Shown in pieces: positions 1 to 8,948 of a DNA stretch of 64,000 nucleotides. The notes below the pieces were generated by a model that had not been told where the DNA came from, did no database searches, and worked only from the letters and a program-made list of their open reading frames with translations. A program made the position numbers and the translations under genes. The DNA is from Microvirga alba (lineage in GTDB: Bacteria > Pseudomonadota > Alphaproteobacteria > Rhizobiales > Beijerinckiaceae), in contig NZ_JADQDO010000004.1 of NCBI RefSeq assembly GCF_015694465.1, positions 124,001 through 188,000 of the forward strand, read 5' to 3'. Position 1 is the stretch's first letter, and the number at the start of each line of letters is the position of its first letter.

Positions 1-215
1 TGACGCTCGCCGACCGGGCCATCGTCATGCAGCCGAAACCCGGACGCATCTTCGACGAGTTGCCACTTTCCCTGGCCCGGCCGCGTGACAAGACGGGCCT
101 TCCGTTCGAAACTTCCGTCCGCCGTGTCTTGACGGCGCTGGACCATTCCCTCAACACGCCGCATCAGGAACAACCACGCGAGCGCGACCGTCAGGCCGCC
201 GCTCTGTGGTGGTGA
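1..215 (+). CDS. ABC transporter ATP-binding protein, C-terminal part (NitT/TauT-like), truncated by window edge
   Basis: The gene enters from the left edge and is read in the frame starting at base 3. About 70 C-terminal residues are visible, beginning LADRAIVMQPKPGRIFDEL and ending in TGA at 213-215. The 'LADR-vvv-PGRI' pattern is what follows the H-loop in nucleotide-binding subunits of nitrate, taurine and aliphatic-sulfonate importers. That family assignment is from memory; Walker motifs lie outside the window. The next gene (OsmC family) starts only 17 bases after this stop, so the two are probably co-transcribed. The substrate cannot be told from this fragment. Confidence 0.75.
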   Translation, partial: TLADRAIVMQPKPGRIFDELPLSLARPRDKTGLPFETSVRRVLTALDHSLNTPHQEQPRERDRQAAALWW

Positions 216-232
216 GAAGCAAGGATATCGAC

Positions 233-742
233 ATGGACGTGACCGCTCTGCGCGCGCTGCAGGCGCCGCTAAAGGACCAATACCGCGCAGACCCCACTTC
301 CGCGGTCATCACGCTGAAGGCCCAGGGCACGCTCGACGACCAGCACATCGCCTGCAAGGTCGAAACCGGCCGCGCGCTCGCCGTGGCGGGCCTGCATCCG
401 GCGACCGGCGGCTCTGGCGCTGAACTATGCTCCGGCGACATGCTGCTCGAAGCGCTTGTGGCCTGTGCGGGTGTGACGCTCAAAGCCGTGGCCACCGCGC
501 TCGAAATCGAGTTGCGTCACGGCGTGGTGAAGGCGGAGGGCGATCTCGATTTTCGTGGCACGCTCGGCGTCGACAAGACCGCGCCGGTCGGCTTCAGGGA
601 CATCCGCCTGTCGTTCGAGATCGATACGGATGCACCGCAAGAGAAGATCGATCAGCTTCTCAAGCTGACCGAGCGCTATTGTGTGGTGTTCCAGACGCTC
701 AACAACAAGCCTGCGCTGAGCGCGACGCTGAACCGGCGGTAG
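233..742 (+). CDS. OsmC/Ohr-family peroxiredoxin-like protein
   Basis: This 169-residue protein has the OsmC-family fold signature: a Cys in the central helix (C78 in LLEALVACAGVTL) and a second Cys near the C-terminus (C150 in RYCVVFQTL). In the family these two thiols reduce organic hydroperoxides. Start ATG 233 is preferred over the in-frame GTG 206 because AAGGA at 221-225 sits seven bases upstream. The gene directly follows the truncated ABC ATPase, so it may protect against or act on something linked to that importer; this is inference. Two further Cys (C41, C66) are not part of the usual pair. It could be an Ohr-like or a YhfA-like subgroup member. Confidence 0.85.
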   Translation: MDVTALRALQAPLKDQYRADPTSAVITLKAQGTLDDQHIACKVETGRALAVAGLHPATGGSGAELCSGDMLLEALVACAGVTLKAVATALEIELRHGVVKAEGDLDFRGTLGVDKTAPVGFRDIRLSFEIDTDAPQEKIDQLLKLTERYCVVFQTLNNKPALSATLNRR

Positions 743-757
743 GTCCCTTTGCGAGGG

Positions 758-2062
758 TCAGTTGCCCGCCACGAGGGTTTTCGGCGCGCCGCTGACCATG
801 ACTGCCGCGCCGTTGCGGATTTCCTGCACGGCGAGCGCACGGTCATTGGTGCCGTCGGCCCTGAAGCGGAATACGCCGTCGGCTCCGGCAAAGCCGGCGG
901 GGTTGGTCAACACCCCTTCCGCAAAACGTTGCGATCCTTGCACCCGCGTCAGCGCCGCGGCCAACGTCACCGCATCGTAGGACAGAGTGGCAAGGCGGAT
1001 CGGATCGGTGTTGAAGCGGGCGCGATAGCGGGTCGCGAACGCGTCAAAGCCGCGATTGTCAGGCGCCGAGAACCAGCTCCCCTGCAAGGCCGGCAGCGCG
1101 AAAACGCGCGGCTCGTTCCACACGCCGGTGCCGAGCGGCTTGACCTGCTGCGGATTGAAACCAACCCCCTGCAATGCCTGCGCCACCACGGGAAGGACAT
1201 CGCCGTTCTCGGGCAGGAAGAGCGCATCGGCCTGGGCCGAAGGACCGCCGATGACGCGGGCGAGGCGCTGCACCGCGCCTTGCGGCTGTCCCGCCGGGTA
1301 GCGCTCGACCGCGACGATGCGCAGGCCCTGCCGCGCCGCCGCTTCCTGCAACTGCGCTTCCGCCACGCGGCCATAGGTCGTTTCAGGCACGAGGGCGGCA
1401 ATCGAGCGGCGGCCTTGGGAGGCCGCAAACGACACGATGCGGTCGACCTCTGCTTGCACCAGGAAACTCAAGAGATAGATGCCGCGCGTGGCCACGCTGG
1501 CATCGGTGGAGAAGGCGATGATCGGCTTGCCGGTCTGGCGCGCCACCTGTCCCGCCGCCTGGACGGAGCCGGCGAAAAGCGGGCCGAGGATGAGTTCCGC
1601 GCCCTCAGTGACGGCCTGGCTCGCCGCATCGCGGGCGCCTTCCGGCGTGCCGCGATCATCCTTCACCAACAGGGTCAGCTCCCCGCCTTGCGATTCGCTC
1701 AACGCCAGATCGGCGGCATTGCGCAGGCTCTGCGCTGCCACAGCGGTCTGGCCCTGGCCGGATAGCGGCAGGATCAGCGCGACGCGCACCGGGCCGTTGC
1801 CGATGGTCATGCCGGAGCCCATCGGACCCGGCATCGGCGCGGGTCCGGCCGCATAGGCGGAAGACGGGCTTTCAGGCGCGCCCTCGGACGGGATGTCCGC
1901 CTCGAATTGCGGCTCCGCGGGGGCGGCAGCAGGAGCCTGTGCGACCCTGCGCGGCGGCCGCATGCTGCCGGAGCCAACGCAACCGGAAAGCACCAGAGAA
2001 CCTGCCAGCAGGGCAACCCAGACCTTCAGCCTTTTGGCCGAAGCGAGAGGAAAGCGCGCCAT
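758..2062 (-). CDS. LppC/penicillin-binding-protein-activator-like lipoprotein (periplasmic-binding fold)
   Basis: This 434-residue predicted lipoprotein has a basic start, a hydrophobic stretch and a lipobox LSGC with the lipidated Cys at residue 28. A Pro/Ala-rich linker of roughly 60 residues follows, then a type I periplasmic-binding domain like that of branched-chain amino-acid ABC binding proteins (for example VALILPLSGQGQTAVAAQSL near residue 90). In gammaproteobacteria LpoA of this family activates PBP1A; the alphaproteobacterial role is less clear. Start 2062 is chosen because GGGGAG lies seven bases upstream; longer in-frame starts at 2077 and 2137 exist. It is divergent from rsmI, an arrangement common in this order. 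Confidence 0.85.
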   Translation of the reverse strand: MARFPLASAKRLKVWVALLAGSLVLSGCVGSGSMRPPRRVAQAPAAAPAEPQFEADIPSEGAPESPSSAYAAGPAPMPGPMGSGMTIGNGPVRVALILPLSGQGQTAVAAQSLRNAADLALSESQGGELTLLVKDDRGTPEGARDAASQAVTEGAELILGPLFAGSVQAAGQVARQTGKPIIAFSTDASVATRGIYLLSFLVQAEVDRIVSFAASQGRRSIAALVPETTYGRVAEAQLQEAAARQGLRIVAVERYPAGQPQGAVQRLARVIGGPSAQADALFLPENGDVLPVVAQALQGVGFNPQQVKPLGTGVWNEPRVFALPALQGSWFSAPDNRGFDAFATRYRARFNTDPIRLATLSYDAVTLAAALTRVQGSQRFAEGVLTNPAGFAGADGVFRFRADGTNDRALAVQEIRNGAAVMVSGAPKTLVAGN

Positions 2063-2174
2063 CTCCCAACTCCCCATCGAAGCGGTTTTCGACGAAACCG
2101 CGCGATCATGGCAGAGAATGGTAAACATTGTTTCCAAGCCCCCCGCTTCCGCTGGGCAGGGCCTTCATGCGACA

Positions 2175-2278
2175 CTAGAGTCCGTTCAAGGCTCCTTGAA
2201 CCATGATCAGGCTCTAAATTTTAGATACCGCATGATCTTTTCGAAAACCCGGATTCCACTGTTCCGGATCATGCTCTA
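2175..2278. repeat. ~105-bp intergenic palindromic repeat, copy 1
   Basis: It contains the inverted pair GCATGATC (2230-2237) and GATCATGC (2267-2274), preceded by an AT-rich arm. It aligns over its whole length with a diverged copy at 28791-28889: both begin CTAGA, contain TTTTAGATAC- or TTTTGATATC-like centres, and end in CTCTA. Elements with this GCATGATC...GATCATGC core are, from memory, abundant between genes in Hyphomicrobiales. It lies between the divergent LppC-like gene and rsmI, so it could affect transcription of either. Confidence 0.7.
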
Positions 2279-2286
2279 AGGCGGCA

Positions 2287-3225
2287 ATGACACAGAGAAT
2301 CGACAACCGGACCAAGCGACGCGAACCCGGCGCGCGGCCCAGCACTTTCACCGCCTTTGGCCTCGCCGCCGAAGCGGAGCCTCTTGCGCCCGGCCTGTAC
2401 GTGGTCGCAACCCCCATCGGCAACCTGCGCGACGTGTCCTTCCGCGGCTTGAGCGTGCTGGCGGCGGCAGATGCGGTTCTGGCCGAGGACACCCGGGTCA
2501 CCAAGACCCTGCTCGCCCATTACGGCATCACGACCCCGCTCGTGGCCTATCATGAGCATTCCAACGAGGCCGTGCGCGAGCGCATGGTCCACCGCATCCG
2601 CGAGGGCCAGGCGCTGGCGCTCGTGTCCGACGCGGGCACGCCGCTCGTTTCCGACCCCGGCTACAAGCTGGTGCAGGCAGCCATCGAAGAAGGGTTGCCG
2701 GTGACGCCCATTCCGGGGCCCTCGGCGGTGCTCACCGCGCTCGTGGTTTCCGGCCTGCCGACCGACCGTTTCTTCTTCGAAGGCTTCTTGCCGGCAAAGA
2801 GCGGCGCGCGCCGGGCGAGGCTTGCCGAGATCGCCTCGATTCCCGGAACGCTGATGCTGTTCGAGGGGCCGCACCGCCTGCCCGAAATGCTCGCCGACGC
2901 CGCTGCCGTCCTCGGCGAACGGCAGGCCGTGGTAGCGCGCGAACTGACCAAGATGTTCGAGACGATCCGGCGTGGCACCCTGCCCGAACTCGCGGCGCAA
3001 TTCGCACAAGAAGGCCCGCCGAAGGGGGAGATCGTGGTGCTGATCGGCGAGGCGACAAAAGCCATGCATGCGGCGGAAGCGGACGCGGCTTTGGACGAAA
3101 AGCTCGAAGCGGCCTTGAAGCATCACTCGATCAAGGACGCGGCGGCCATCGTCGCCGACGAGTTGGATATGCCGAAACGCGAGGTCTATGCGCGCGCACT
3201 CGCTTTGGCGAAAAAGGACACATGA
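2287..3225 (+). CDS. rsmI: 16S rRNA (cytidine(1402)-2'-O)-methyltransferase
   Basis: RsmI transfers a methyl group from SAM to the 2'-O of C1402 in 16S rRNA, which tunes decoding at the P site. The 312-residue protein shows the tetrapyrrole-methylase fold motifs: [14 protein letters not shown] near residues 39-52, [20 protein letters not shown] and IPGPSA. Roughly 30 extra residues precede the family's usual start, which is typical in alphaproteobacteria. AAGGCGG just upstream of ATG 2287 is a plausible ribosome-binding site. The stop overlaps the start of the yraN-type gene by four bases (ATGA), indicating translational coupling. Confidence 0.95.
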   Translation: MTQRIDNRTKRREPGARPSTFTAFGLAAEAEPLAPGLYVVATPIGNLRDVSFRGLSVLAAADAVLAEDTRVTKTLLAHYGITTPLVAYHEHSNEAVRERMVHRIREGQALALVSDAGTPLVSDPGYKLVQAAIEEGLPVTPIPGPSAVLTALVVSGLPTDRFFFEGFLPAKSGARRARLAEIASIPGTLMLFEGPHRLPEMLADAAAVLGERQAVVARELTKMFETIRRGTLPELAAQFAQEGPPKGEIVVLIGEATKAMHAAEADAALDEKLEAALKHHSIKDAAAIVADELDMPKREVYARALALAKKDT

Positions 3226-3599
3226 CACGCGCCCTCGCGCGCCGCCGCGCGACGTTTCTGCGCGGGCACCGCGCCGAGCGGCTTGCGCTCATGTTTCTGT
3301 TGCTGAAGGGCTATCGCCCCCTCGCCCGTCGCTATGCGGCGGCGGGCGGCGAGATCGATCTCGTCGTCGTGCGCGGCGACACCATTGTCTTCGTCGAGGT
3401 GAAGGCACGCGGCACGATGGACGACGCCTTGTCCGCGATCACCGCCACCAAGCGCCGCCGCTTCTCCCGCGCCGCCCGGGCATGGCTCGCGCGCCATCCG
3501 TGGGCGGCGGCGAAGACGTGGCGCGCCGATGCGGTGTTCCTCGCGCCCCGGCGCTGGCCGCGCCATATTCCAGCGGCGTTCGAGCTGGAGATCGGGTGA
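3222..3599 (+). CDS. YraN-family (UPF0102) nuclease-fold protein
   Basis: This basic 125-residue protein carries the YraN signature GGEIDLVVV (residues 42-50) followed by FVEVKAR (57-63). The E/D...ExK pattern (E44, D46, E59, K61) matches the catalytic frame of the restriction-endonuclease-like fold, but no biochemical role is firmly established for the family. It overlaps rsmI by four bases. The pairing of rsmI with yraN is widespread in proteobacteria. Translation of yraN is therefore probably coupled to rsmI. Confidence 0.9.
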   Translation: MTRALARRRATFLRGHRAERLALMFLLLKGYRPLARRYAAAGGEIDLVVVRGDTIVFVEVKARGTMDDALSAITATKRRRFSRAARAWLARHPWAAAKTWRADAVFLAPRRWPRHIPAAFELEIG

Positions 3600-3640
3600 A
3601 GACGTGGTGCCGTGGGGTCGTGCGCTTCTCGCTCGCCGCT

Positions 3641-3722
3641 GTCATCGCCGGGCTTATCCCGGTGATCCCGATGCGAAAGACACCTCTCCAATCGAGATGG
3701 CCGGGACAAGCCCGGCCATGAC
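3641..3722. repeat. Imperfect palindromic intergenic repeat (GTCAT-CCGGGCTT-TCCCGG type)
   Basis: Two ~32-base arms (3641-3672 and 3691-3722) are near-perfect inverted copies. The left arm begins GTCATCGCCGGGCTTATCC and the right arm, read on the minus strand, begins GTCATGGCCGGGCTTGTCC. The element sits between the convergent yraN-type gene and the LysR gene and could form a long hairpin in either transcript. It has no T-tract, so it is a repeat element more than a classical terminator. Confidence 0.7.
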
Positions 3723-3768
3723 AACGAAGGGGAACCCAACCTCATTGAGCCCTGCGTTTTGCCTCCCC

Positions 3769-4641
3769 TCAAGCCGCCAGACGGCGTTGCTCCGCGACCG
3801 CCTGACGGATGTGGCGGGCCATTTCCTGCGCGATCTGCGAACCGCCGTTCTTTGGCAGGTAGAGGTTGACCGAGAAAGGCGGCAGGGGCGGCAAGCCGGA
3901 TTCCTTGCCGAGCAGTTCCAGGCCGTTCGGCACGCTTGAGGCCATGACCGCCATCACGGCGGTATCCGCCACCGTCGTCGCCACCTGCGCGGAGGTGTTG
4001 GTAACCTCCGAGGCAGAGTGCCATTCGATGCCCGCCTTGTGCAGCACCTCGCGGATCGGCGCACGGAACGCGCAATCACTGCATCCGATTGAGACGGGCA
4101 GAGGCCGTTGCCGATAGGCTTCGCCGCCGCGCGCGCCGACCCAGACGAGGCGATCCCTGACGAGGTTTTCACCGTTAGGGCCGCATTCCAATTCCGTCGT
4201 CAGGGTGAGATCGAGCTTGCCGGCCTGAAGCTGTTCGATAAGATTGACACTCGACGTGCATTTGATCGTGATCTGAACCTTCGGATAGGCCTGCTTGAAG
4301 CCCTTCAGGAACGCCGGCAGATAGGTGGTCACGATGTCGCTTGGAATGCCGAAGGTCACCTCGCCCTCATAGACCGGCGTGGTCATTTCGGACCAGATCT
4401 CATCGTTAAGGGCAAGAAGGCGCTTCGCGCGCCCGAACAGGCGCTCGCCCGCATTGGTCAACCTCATGCTGCGCCGCTCGCGGCTGATGAGCTCCTCGCC
4501 AAACGTCTCTTCCAGCCGCTTGATCTGCTGGCTCACCGCCGCCTGCGTGAGGTTGAGGCTGCGCGTCGCGGCGGTCATGCCGCCCGCATCCACCACCGCC
4601 ACGAAGGCGCGCAAAAGACCGACATCGAGATTGTGGGGCAT
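3769..4641 (-). CDS. LysR-family transcriptional regulator
   Basis: This 290-residue LysR-type regulator has an N-terminal winged helix-turn-helix (about residues 6-64; core LTQAAVSQQIKRLEETFG) and a C-terminal effector domain (about 93-285). ATG 4641 is chosen because GAGG lies six bases upstream and the length fits the family; an upstream ATG at 4653 lacks a good site. The effector domain holds several Cys (in TIKCTSS, ELECGPNG and IGCSDCAFR), which could respond to thiol chemistry, but that is speculation. It is divergent from the DUF1127 gene at 4894 across 252 bases that likely hold the shared regulatory sites. Confidence 0.9.
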   Translation of the reverse strand: MPHNLDVGLLRAFVAVVDAGGMTAATRSLNLTQAAVSQQIKRLEETFGEELISRERRSMRLTNAGERLFGRAKRLLALNDEIWSEMTTPVYEGEVTFGIPSDIVTTYLPAFLKGFKQAYPKVQITIKCTSSVNLIEQLQAGKLDLTLTTELECGPNGENLVRDRLVWVGARGGEAYRQRPLPVSIGCSDCAFRAPIREVLHKAGIEWHSASEVTNTSAQVATTVADTAVMAVMASSVPNGLELLGKESGLPPLPPFSVNLYLPKNGGSQIAQEMARHIRQAVAEQRRLAA

Positions 4642-4893
4642 GGCCGACCTCATAAGGGTTCGTGATGATCTACATAATGAACATTCGTTTTTCTTATGCA
4701 AGAGCAGGGCATATTGTTCCGTCATCGCCTCCGGAAAAGCCTCAACCGAGGTTGCGGGGCGAGCCCGTAAAGCGGGTCATTCGTCTTGGATTGTCGAGCA
4801 TGCGTCACGACGCCGGGCCCTTTTTCGGCGAACGGTGATGCTTGTCCGAAAAACCCTGGCGGGACCCGGCCGGTTCGAGAAGAGGAGTGAGCC

Positions 4894-5202
4894 ATGTCGA
4901 TTCCCATGACACGAGAAGCCGCCGCGACTTTGTCAGTTGGTTCATCCGCCGTCGCGCGCCCCAATTTGCTGAGCCGCATTGTCTCCGCCATCGCGCGAGA
5001 AATTCGCATCCGTCGCGACATGCGCCTGCTCGCCTCGTTCGACGATGTCGCGCTTCACGATCTCGGCCTGGCGCGCGGCGGAATGGAGGATGCGGTCCGC
5101 AACGGCCGTCCGCGCACAAGCGAATTGGTGGTCTTCGACCAGCCGCTGAGGGATACGCCGAACCCACCCATCGTGCCGATGTCCTTCACTGAATGGCGCT
5201 GA
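4894..5202 (+). CDS. DUF1127 small protein
   Basis: This 102-residue protein has the Arg-rich DUF1127 (YjiS-like) motif at about residues 37-72: RIRRDMRLLASFDDVALHDLGL. Some short alphaproteobacterial DUF1127 proteins have been reported to bind RNA or affect phosphate and small-RNA physiology; members with long flanks such as this one are uncharacterised. Start ATG 4894 has AGGAG six bases upstream. It is divergently paired with the LysR gene at 3769, suggesting LysR control of this gene. Confidence 0.88.
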   Translation: MSIPMTREAAATLSVGSSAVARPNLLSRIVSAIAREIRIRRDMRLLASFDDVALHDLGLARGGMEDAVRNGRPRTSELVVFDQPLRDTPNPPIVPMSFTEWR

Positions 5203-5218
5203 CTTCAATGCCTCGCGC

Positions 5219-5657
5219 TCACGGCGCGAACACGGTCACCGCGGCAGGCCGGATCGAGAAATGCGCGGGGGTCTGCGTGACGATCTCGCCATCCGCGTTG
5301 ACCGACCTTTCCCGTCGCGCGCGGATCTCGAATTCCTGCGCCTTGATGGCGCGCACCTCATCCCACGCGCCATGCTCGCCATAGCGAAATGCGCGGGCCA
5401 TCAGCGCGAGCTTCCACGCCCGGCGGAACTCGAGGCTGTAGAGATCGAGATGCCGGTCGTCGATGGCGGCATCCTTATCCACCGCGTTGCCGCCACCGTA
5501 ATAGCGCCCGTTTCCGACCGCGATCTGCAAGGTCCGCACGCGCACGGAGGTTTCGCCGCTCACGATGGTGGCGAGAAAAGGGCGCGATCGCTTCGGAAAA
5601 CAGGGATTCGCCGCTGCGGCTCTTGGCATTGACGATGAGGAGGGCGCAGCGTGGCAT
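5219..5657 (-). pseudogene. Diacylglycerol-kinase-family (YegS/BmrU-like) lipid kinase, internally deleted remnant
   Basis: The N-terminal piece (5657 to about 5580) begins MPRCALLIVNAKSRSGE, the typical opening of the family. In another frame the C-terminal part runs to TAA or TGA near 5219 and holds NGRYYGGGNAVDKDAAIDD and RSVNADGE, the family's conserved end region. Roughly 200 central residues, including most of the nucleotide-binding domain, are missing, and the two ends are out of frame at about 5570-5600. The intact family phosphorylates diacylglycerol or related lipids with ATP. This copy cannot make a working kinase. Confidence 0.75.
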
Positions 5658-5795
5658 GCCTTTCAGATGTGGAAACTTGAGCTTATCTACAAGGGCTCAC
5701 GCGCAGGGCTCATCTTTTCGTTCACGTGGGGTTGGCTTAGCTGTTGCCTTCCGCGAAAAACGGTCCAATAAATCCGCTCCCCAGGAGGCTGACGT

Positions 5796-6743
5796 ATGAC
5801 CCTCACCGTCGCGATCCAGATGGATCATATCAACAGCATCAAGATCGCTGGCGATACAGGCTTTGCACTGCTGCTCGAAGCGCAAAGACGAGGACATCGG
5901 ATCCTGCACTACACGCCCGAGCGTCTTTCTCTGCGCGACGGCAAGGTGTTTGCGATGGTCGACCCCATCGAGGTGCGCGATGAGGAAGGCAACCACTTCA
6001 CCCTCGGGTCGCAGGAGCGCGTGGATCTTTCGACCGTTGACGCGGTGCTCATGCGTCAGGACCCGCCCTTCGATCTCGCCTATATCACCGCCACGCATTT
6101 CCTGGAACGCATCCATCCGAAAACCCTGGTGGTGAACGATCCTGAGCATGTCCGCAATGCGCCGGAGAAGATCTTCGTCACGCATTTCCCGCATCTCATG
6201 CCGCCGACACTGATTTCTCGCGACAAGGCGGAAATCGAAGAGTTTCGCCGCGAACATGGCGATGTGGTGATGAAGCCGCTCTACGGGCACGGCGGTGCGA
6301 GCGTGTTCAAAGTCGCTCATGAGGATCCGAATTTCGGCTCGCTTTACGACCTCTTCTCCAACCTGTTCCGCGAGCCCTGGGTGACCCAGCGTTTCCTGCC
6401 GAAGATCACGGAAGGCGACAAGCGGATCATCCTCATTGACGGTGAGGCGGCCGGCGCAATCAACCGCGTTCCAGCGCCCAACGACATCCGCTCCAACATG
6501 GTGCGCGGCGGCGCGGCAAAGCCCACCGATCTCAGCCCGCGCGAGCGCGAAATTTGCGAAACCATCGGCCCGGACCTCAAACGCATGGGCCTCATTCTCG
6601 TGGGCATCGACGTGATCGACGGCAATCTCACCGAGATCAACGTGACGGCGCCCACCGGCATCCGCGCCATCAAACGCCTCGGCGGACCGGACCTGGCGGT
6701 AACGGTGTGGGATGTGATCGAGGGCAAAGTAAAGCGGGTGTAG
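5796..6743 (+). CDS. gshB: Glutathione synthetase
   Basis: GshB joins gamma-glutamylcysteine and glycine with ATP to make glutathione in the cytosol. The 315-residue length is normal. The N-terminal segment ends in [21 protein letters not shown], followed by an ATP-grasp domain with [14 protein letters not shown] (ATP lysine and glycine-rich loop), [18 protein letters not shown], and [24 protein letters not shown] near the end, which carries the Mg-binding Glu/Asn. AGGAGG lies seven bases before ATG 5796. A deleted kinase remnant now separates it from the yraN-type gene that often precedes it. Confidence 0.97.
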   Translation: MTLTVAIQMDHINSIKIAGDTGFALLLEAQRRGHRILHYTPERLSLRDGKVFAMVDPIEVRDEEGNHFTLGSQERVDLSTVDAVLMRQDPPFDLAYITATHFLERIHPKTLVVNDPEHVRNAPEKIFVTHFPHLMPPTLISRDKAEIEEFRREHGDVVMKPLYGHGGASVFKVAHEDPNFGSLYDLFSNLFREPWVTQRFLPKITEGDKRIILIDGEAAGAINRVPAPNDIRSNMVRGGAAKPTDLSPREREICETIGPDLKRMGLILVGIDVIDGNLTEINVTAPTGIRAIKRLGGPDLAVTVWDVIEGKVKRV

Positions 6744-6752
6744 TACCTCCCC

Positions 6753-6887
6753 GTCATTCCGGGGCCGCGTAGCGGAGCCCCGAACCCATAAACGCCAACG
6801 TTTCAGAAGCAGGCGAAACGCCGAGTGTACTCTTCTGCGAGGTTGCGTTTCTGGGTTCCGGGCTCGCCTTCGGCGCCCCGGAATGAC
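6753..6887. repeat. Long imperfect palindromic repeat (GTCATTCCGGGGC...GCCCCGGAATGAC)
   Basis: The left arm 6753-6795 and right arm 6845-6887 are inverted copies about 43 bases long with few mismatches, including AACCCA/TGGGTT and AAACGC/GCGTTT blocks. The element lies between the convergent genes gshB and hemW, so it may form a bidirectional hairpin and act as a mutual transcription barrier. Many Hyphomicrobiales genomes carry such GTCATTCCGGGGC elements; that is recalled, not searched. Confidence 0.7.
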
Positions 6888-6898
6888 AGCGGATGTAT

Positions 6899-8059
6899 CT
6901 AAGCCGCCAATTCCGCGATCACTGCATTCAACACCGGAAAACCCTTCTTCGTCACGCGAAGGCGCGTGCCGTCGATGCGGATAAGGCCCTCCTCCTCCAA
7001 ATTCCGCAGCCGCCGCTCGTTAAGCGCCTTTCCGGTAAACGCGGTGTAGCGACGCGGGTCGATGCCCTCTTTCAGGCGAAGGCCCATCAGCAGGAATTCA
7101 TCGCCCTCAGCCTCCGAGGTCAGCACCTCCTCGTCGATCACCCCATGCCCGTCGCGCTCGACACGCTCGAGCCAGGTCTCGGGGTGCTTTTCGGTTGCGG
7201 TCGCAAGCCGCGCATTCCCGGTGACGAGACGGCCGTGGGCGCCGGGGCCGATGCCTGCATATTCGCCGTAGCGCCAATAAACGAGGTTGTGCCGCGATTC
7301 CGCGCCGGGCCGGGCGTGGTTCGAGATTTCATAGGCCGGAAGGCCGCGTAACTCGCACACTTCCTGCGTCACATCGTAGAGCGCTCGGCCCGTGTCGTCG
7401 TCCGGCACGGTCAGCTTGCCCGCCTTGTGCAGGCGTTCGAACCAGGTGCCGGGTTCGATGGTGAGCTGGTAGAGCGAGAGATGCTCGACTGCGTGGCTGA
7501 TCGCCCGTTCCAGTTCCGCCCGCCACGCCTCCGGCGTCTGGTCGGGGCGAGCATAGATCAGGTCGAAGGAATAGCGCTCGAAAATGGAGGCAGCGACCTT
7601 CACCGCTGCCAGGGCCTCATCGACGGAATGCATGCGGCCCAGACGGCGTAGATCGGGATCGTTCAGCGCCTGCACGCCGAGCGAAACCCGGTTGACGCCA
7701 GCATGACGATAGCCGCGAAAGCGCTCCGCTTCGACACTGGTGGGGTTCGCCTCCAGCGTCACCTCCGCGCCCGGATCGACACTCCACGCCCCGCCGATGG
7801 CGTCGAGGATCTCAGCTACCGTCTCCGGTTTCATGAGCGAGGGCGTGCCGCCGCCAAAGAAGATGCTGGTGACCGTGCGCCCTGGAATGCGCGCCGCGTT
7901 ATGCGCGATCTCCCGGCGGAAGGCCGCGAGGAACCGCTCCTGATCCACCGGCTGATGGCGGACATGGCTGTTGAAATCGCAATAGGGACACTTCGAGGCG
8001 CAGAAGGGCCAGTGCACATAAACACCAAAGCCCGCATCGCGCGTGGGATGATCGATCAT
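6899..8059 (-). CDS. hemW: HemW-type heme chaperone, radical SAM family
   Basis: HemW binds heme and a [4Fe-4S] cluster and delivers heme to respiratory enzymes; it was long misannotated as coproporphyrinogen III oxidase. The 386-residue protein has the radical-SAM motif CASKCPYC with Cys 20, 24 and 27, the family opening YVHWPFC, and FGGGTPSLM and the EANPTS motif further on. The C-terminal HemN-type domain is complete. It is the usual downstream partner of rdgB/rph in this order, but here a TetR gene and a DUF2852 gene lie between. Confidence 0.93.
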   Translation of the reverse strand: MIDHPTRDAGFGVYVHWPFCASKCPYCDFNSHVRHQPVDQERFLAAFRREIAHNAARIPGRTVTSIFFGGGTPSLMKPETVAEILDAIGGAWSVDPGAEVTLEANPTSVEAERFRGYRHAGVNRVSLGVQALNDPDLRRLGRMHSVDEALAAVKVAASIFERYSFDLIYARPDQTPEAWRAELERAISHAVEHLSLYQLTIEPGTWFERLHKAGKLTVPDDDTGRALYDVTQEVCELRGLPAYEISNHARPGAESRHNLVYWRYGEYAGIGPGAHGRLVTGNARLATATEKHPETWLERVERDGHGVIDEEVLTSEAEGDEFLLMGLRLKEGIDPRRYTAFTGKALNERRLRNLEEEGLIRIDGTRLRVTKKGFPVLNAVIAELAA

Positions 8060-8236
8060 GCGGCTGCTTATGGCAGTTTGCGGGTCCTACGTCACGCTCT
8101 CCCCTCGCCGCATCGGGAGAACGCGCCCCCCTCTGAACATCATCCGGGGATCGCTGTTCATCTTGTGAGGCGGCTCGCCCTAGCCTCCAGGGCCTCAGCG
8201 GCCTAACGTGAAAGCAGACGAGAGCAAGGAACCACC

Positions 8237-8866
8237 ATGCGTCATTGGCGCGGCCCGTTCGACAGGCAGGGCTACCATCACGGCAATCTGAAGGAGGCGC
8301 TGATCGAAGCGGCGCAGCGCTTTATTGCCGAGCGGGGCCTCGGCGGGTTCACCCTCGCAGATGCGGCCAAGCTGGTTGGCGTGACGCCTGCGGCCCTTTA
8401 CCGCCATTTCCGGGGCCGCGAGGCGCTGGTCGCGGAAGTGGCCTTTCGCGGCTTCAGTCAATTGACGGAACGCCTAGGCCACGCGCTGAAAAGCCAGGGC
8501 ACGCCCCTGGAGCGTTTCACCCGCATGGGCGAGGCGTATCTTGCCTTCGCCGAGCAGGAGCCGGGCTTCTACGCCGCCATGTTCTCCGCCCAACCGGGCG
8601 ACGGGGACACGAAGGACAAGCCCGGCGGCCACGCTTTCGACTTTCTCGTCCACGCCCTGTCGGACACCTTCCCCGAAGGATTCAAGGATGTGGATGTGCG
8701 CTTCATCGCCATCGAGGTCTGGGCGCTTTCGCACGGCATCGCGATGCTGGATGCGGCGGGTCAACTCCCGAAGGGGCCCGGCATGCCGAGCAAGTACGAG
8801 CTTTTGCGCGCGGGGGTGCTGGCCCTGGTCCACGGGGCTCTGCAAGGTACCCGCAAAAATCCCTGA
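8237..8866 (+). CDS. TetR-family transcriptional regulator (WHG-type C-terminal domain)
   Basis: The 209-residue protein has a TetR DNA-binding domain (about residues 17-63, with LADAAKLVGVTPAALYRHF as the helix-turn-helix) and a C-terminal ligand/dimer domain containing WALSHGIAML, which resembles the TetR WHG domain. The start ATG 8237 is preceded by AAGGAACC. No target operon is adjacent on a shared promoter; hemW is divergent 177 bases away and could be regulated. The inducer is unknown. Confidence 0.88.
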   Translation: MRHWRGPFDRQGYHHGNLKEALIEAAQRFIAERGLGGFTLADAAKLVGVTPAALYRHFRGREALVAEVAFRGFSQLTERLGHALKSQGTPLERFTRMGEAYLAFAEQEPGFYAAMFSAQPGDGDTKDKPGGHAFDFLVHALSDTFPEGFKDVDVRFIAIEVWALSHGIAMLDAAGQLPKGPGMPSKYELLRAGVLALVHGALQGTRKNP

Positions 8867-8948
8867 CGATTAAGGCCGTCGGCACCCTTGAAAGCGCCAA
8901 AATCGCACCGCATGTAAATGTTGTTAGCATTAACATGCGGGAACTGCG

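Noticed and set aside
749-1765. A 338-codon plus-strand frame opposite the LppC-like gene
   Set aside because: The minus-strand lipoprotein has a signal peptide and a binding domain; the plus frame is Arg/His/Ala-rich and has no motif.
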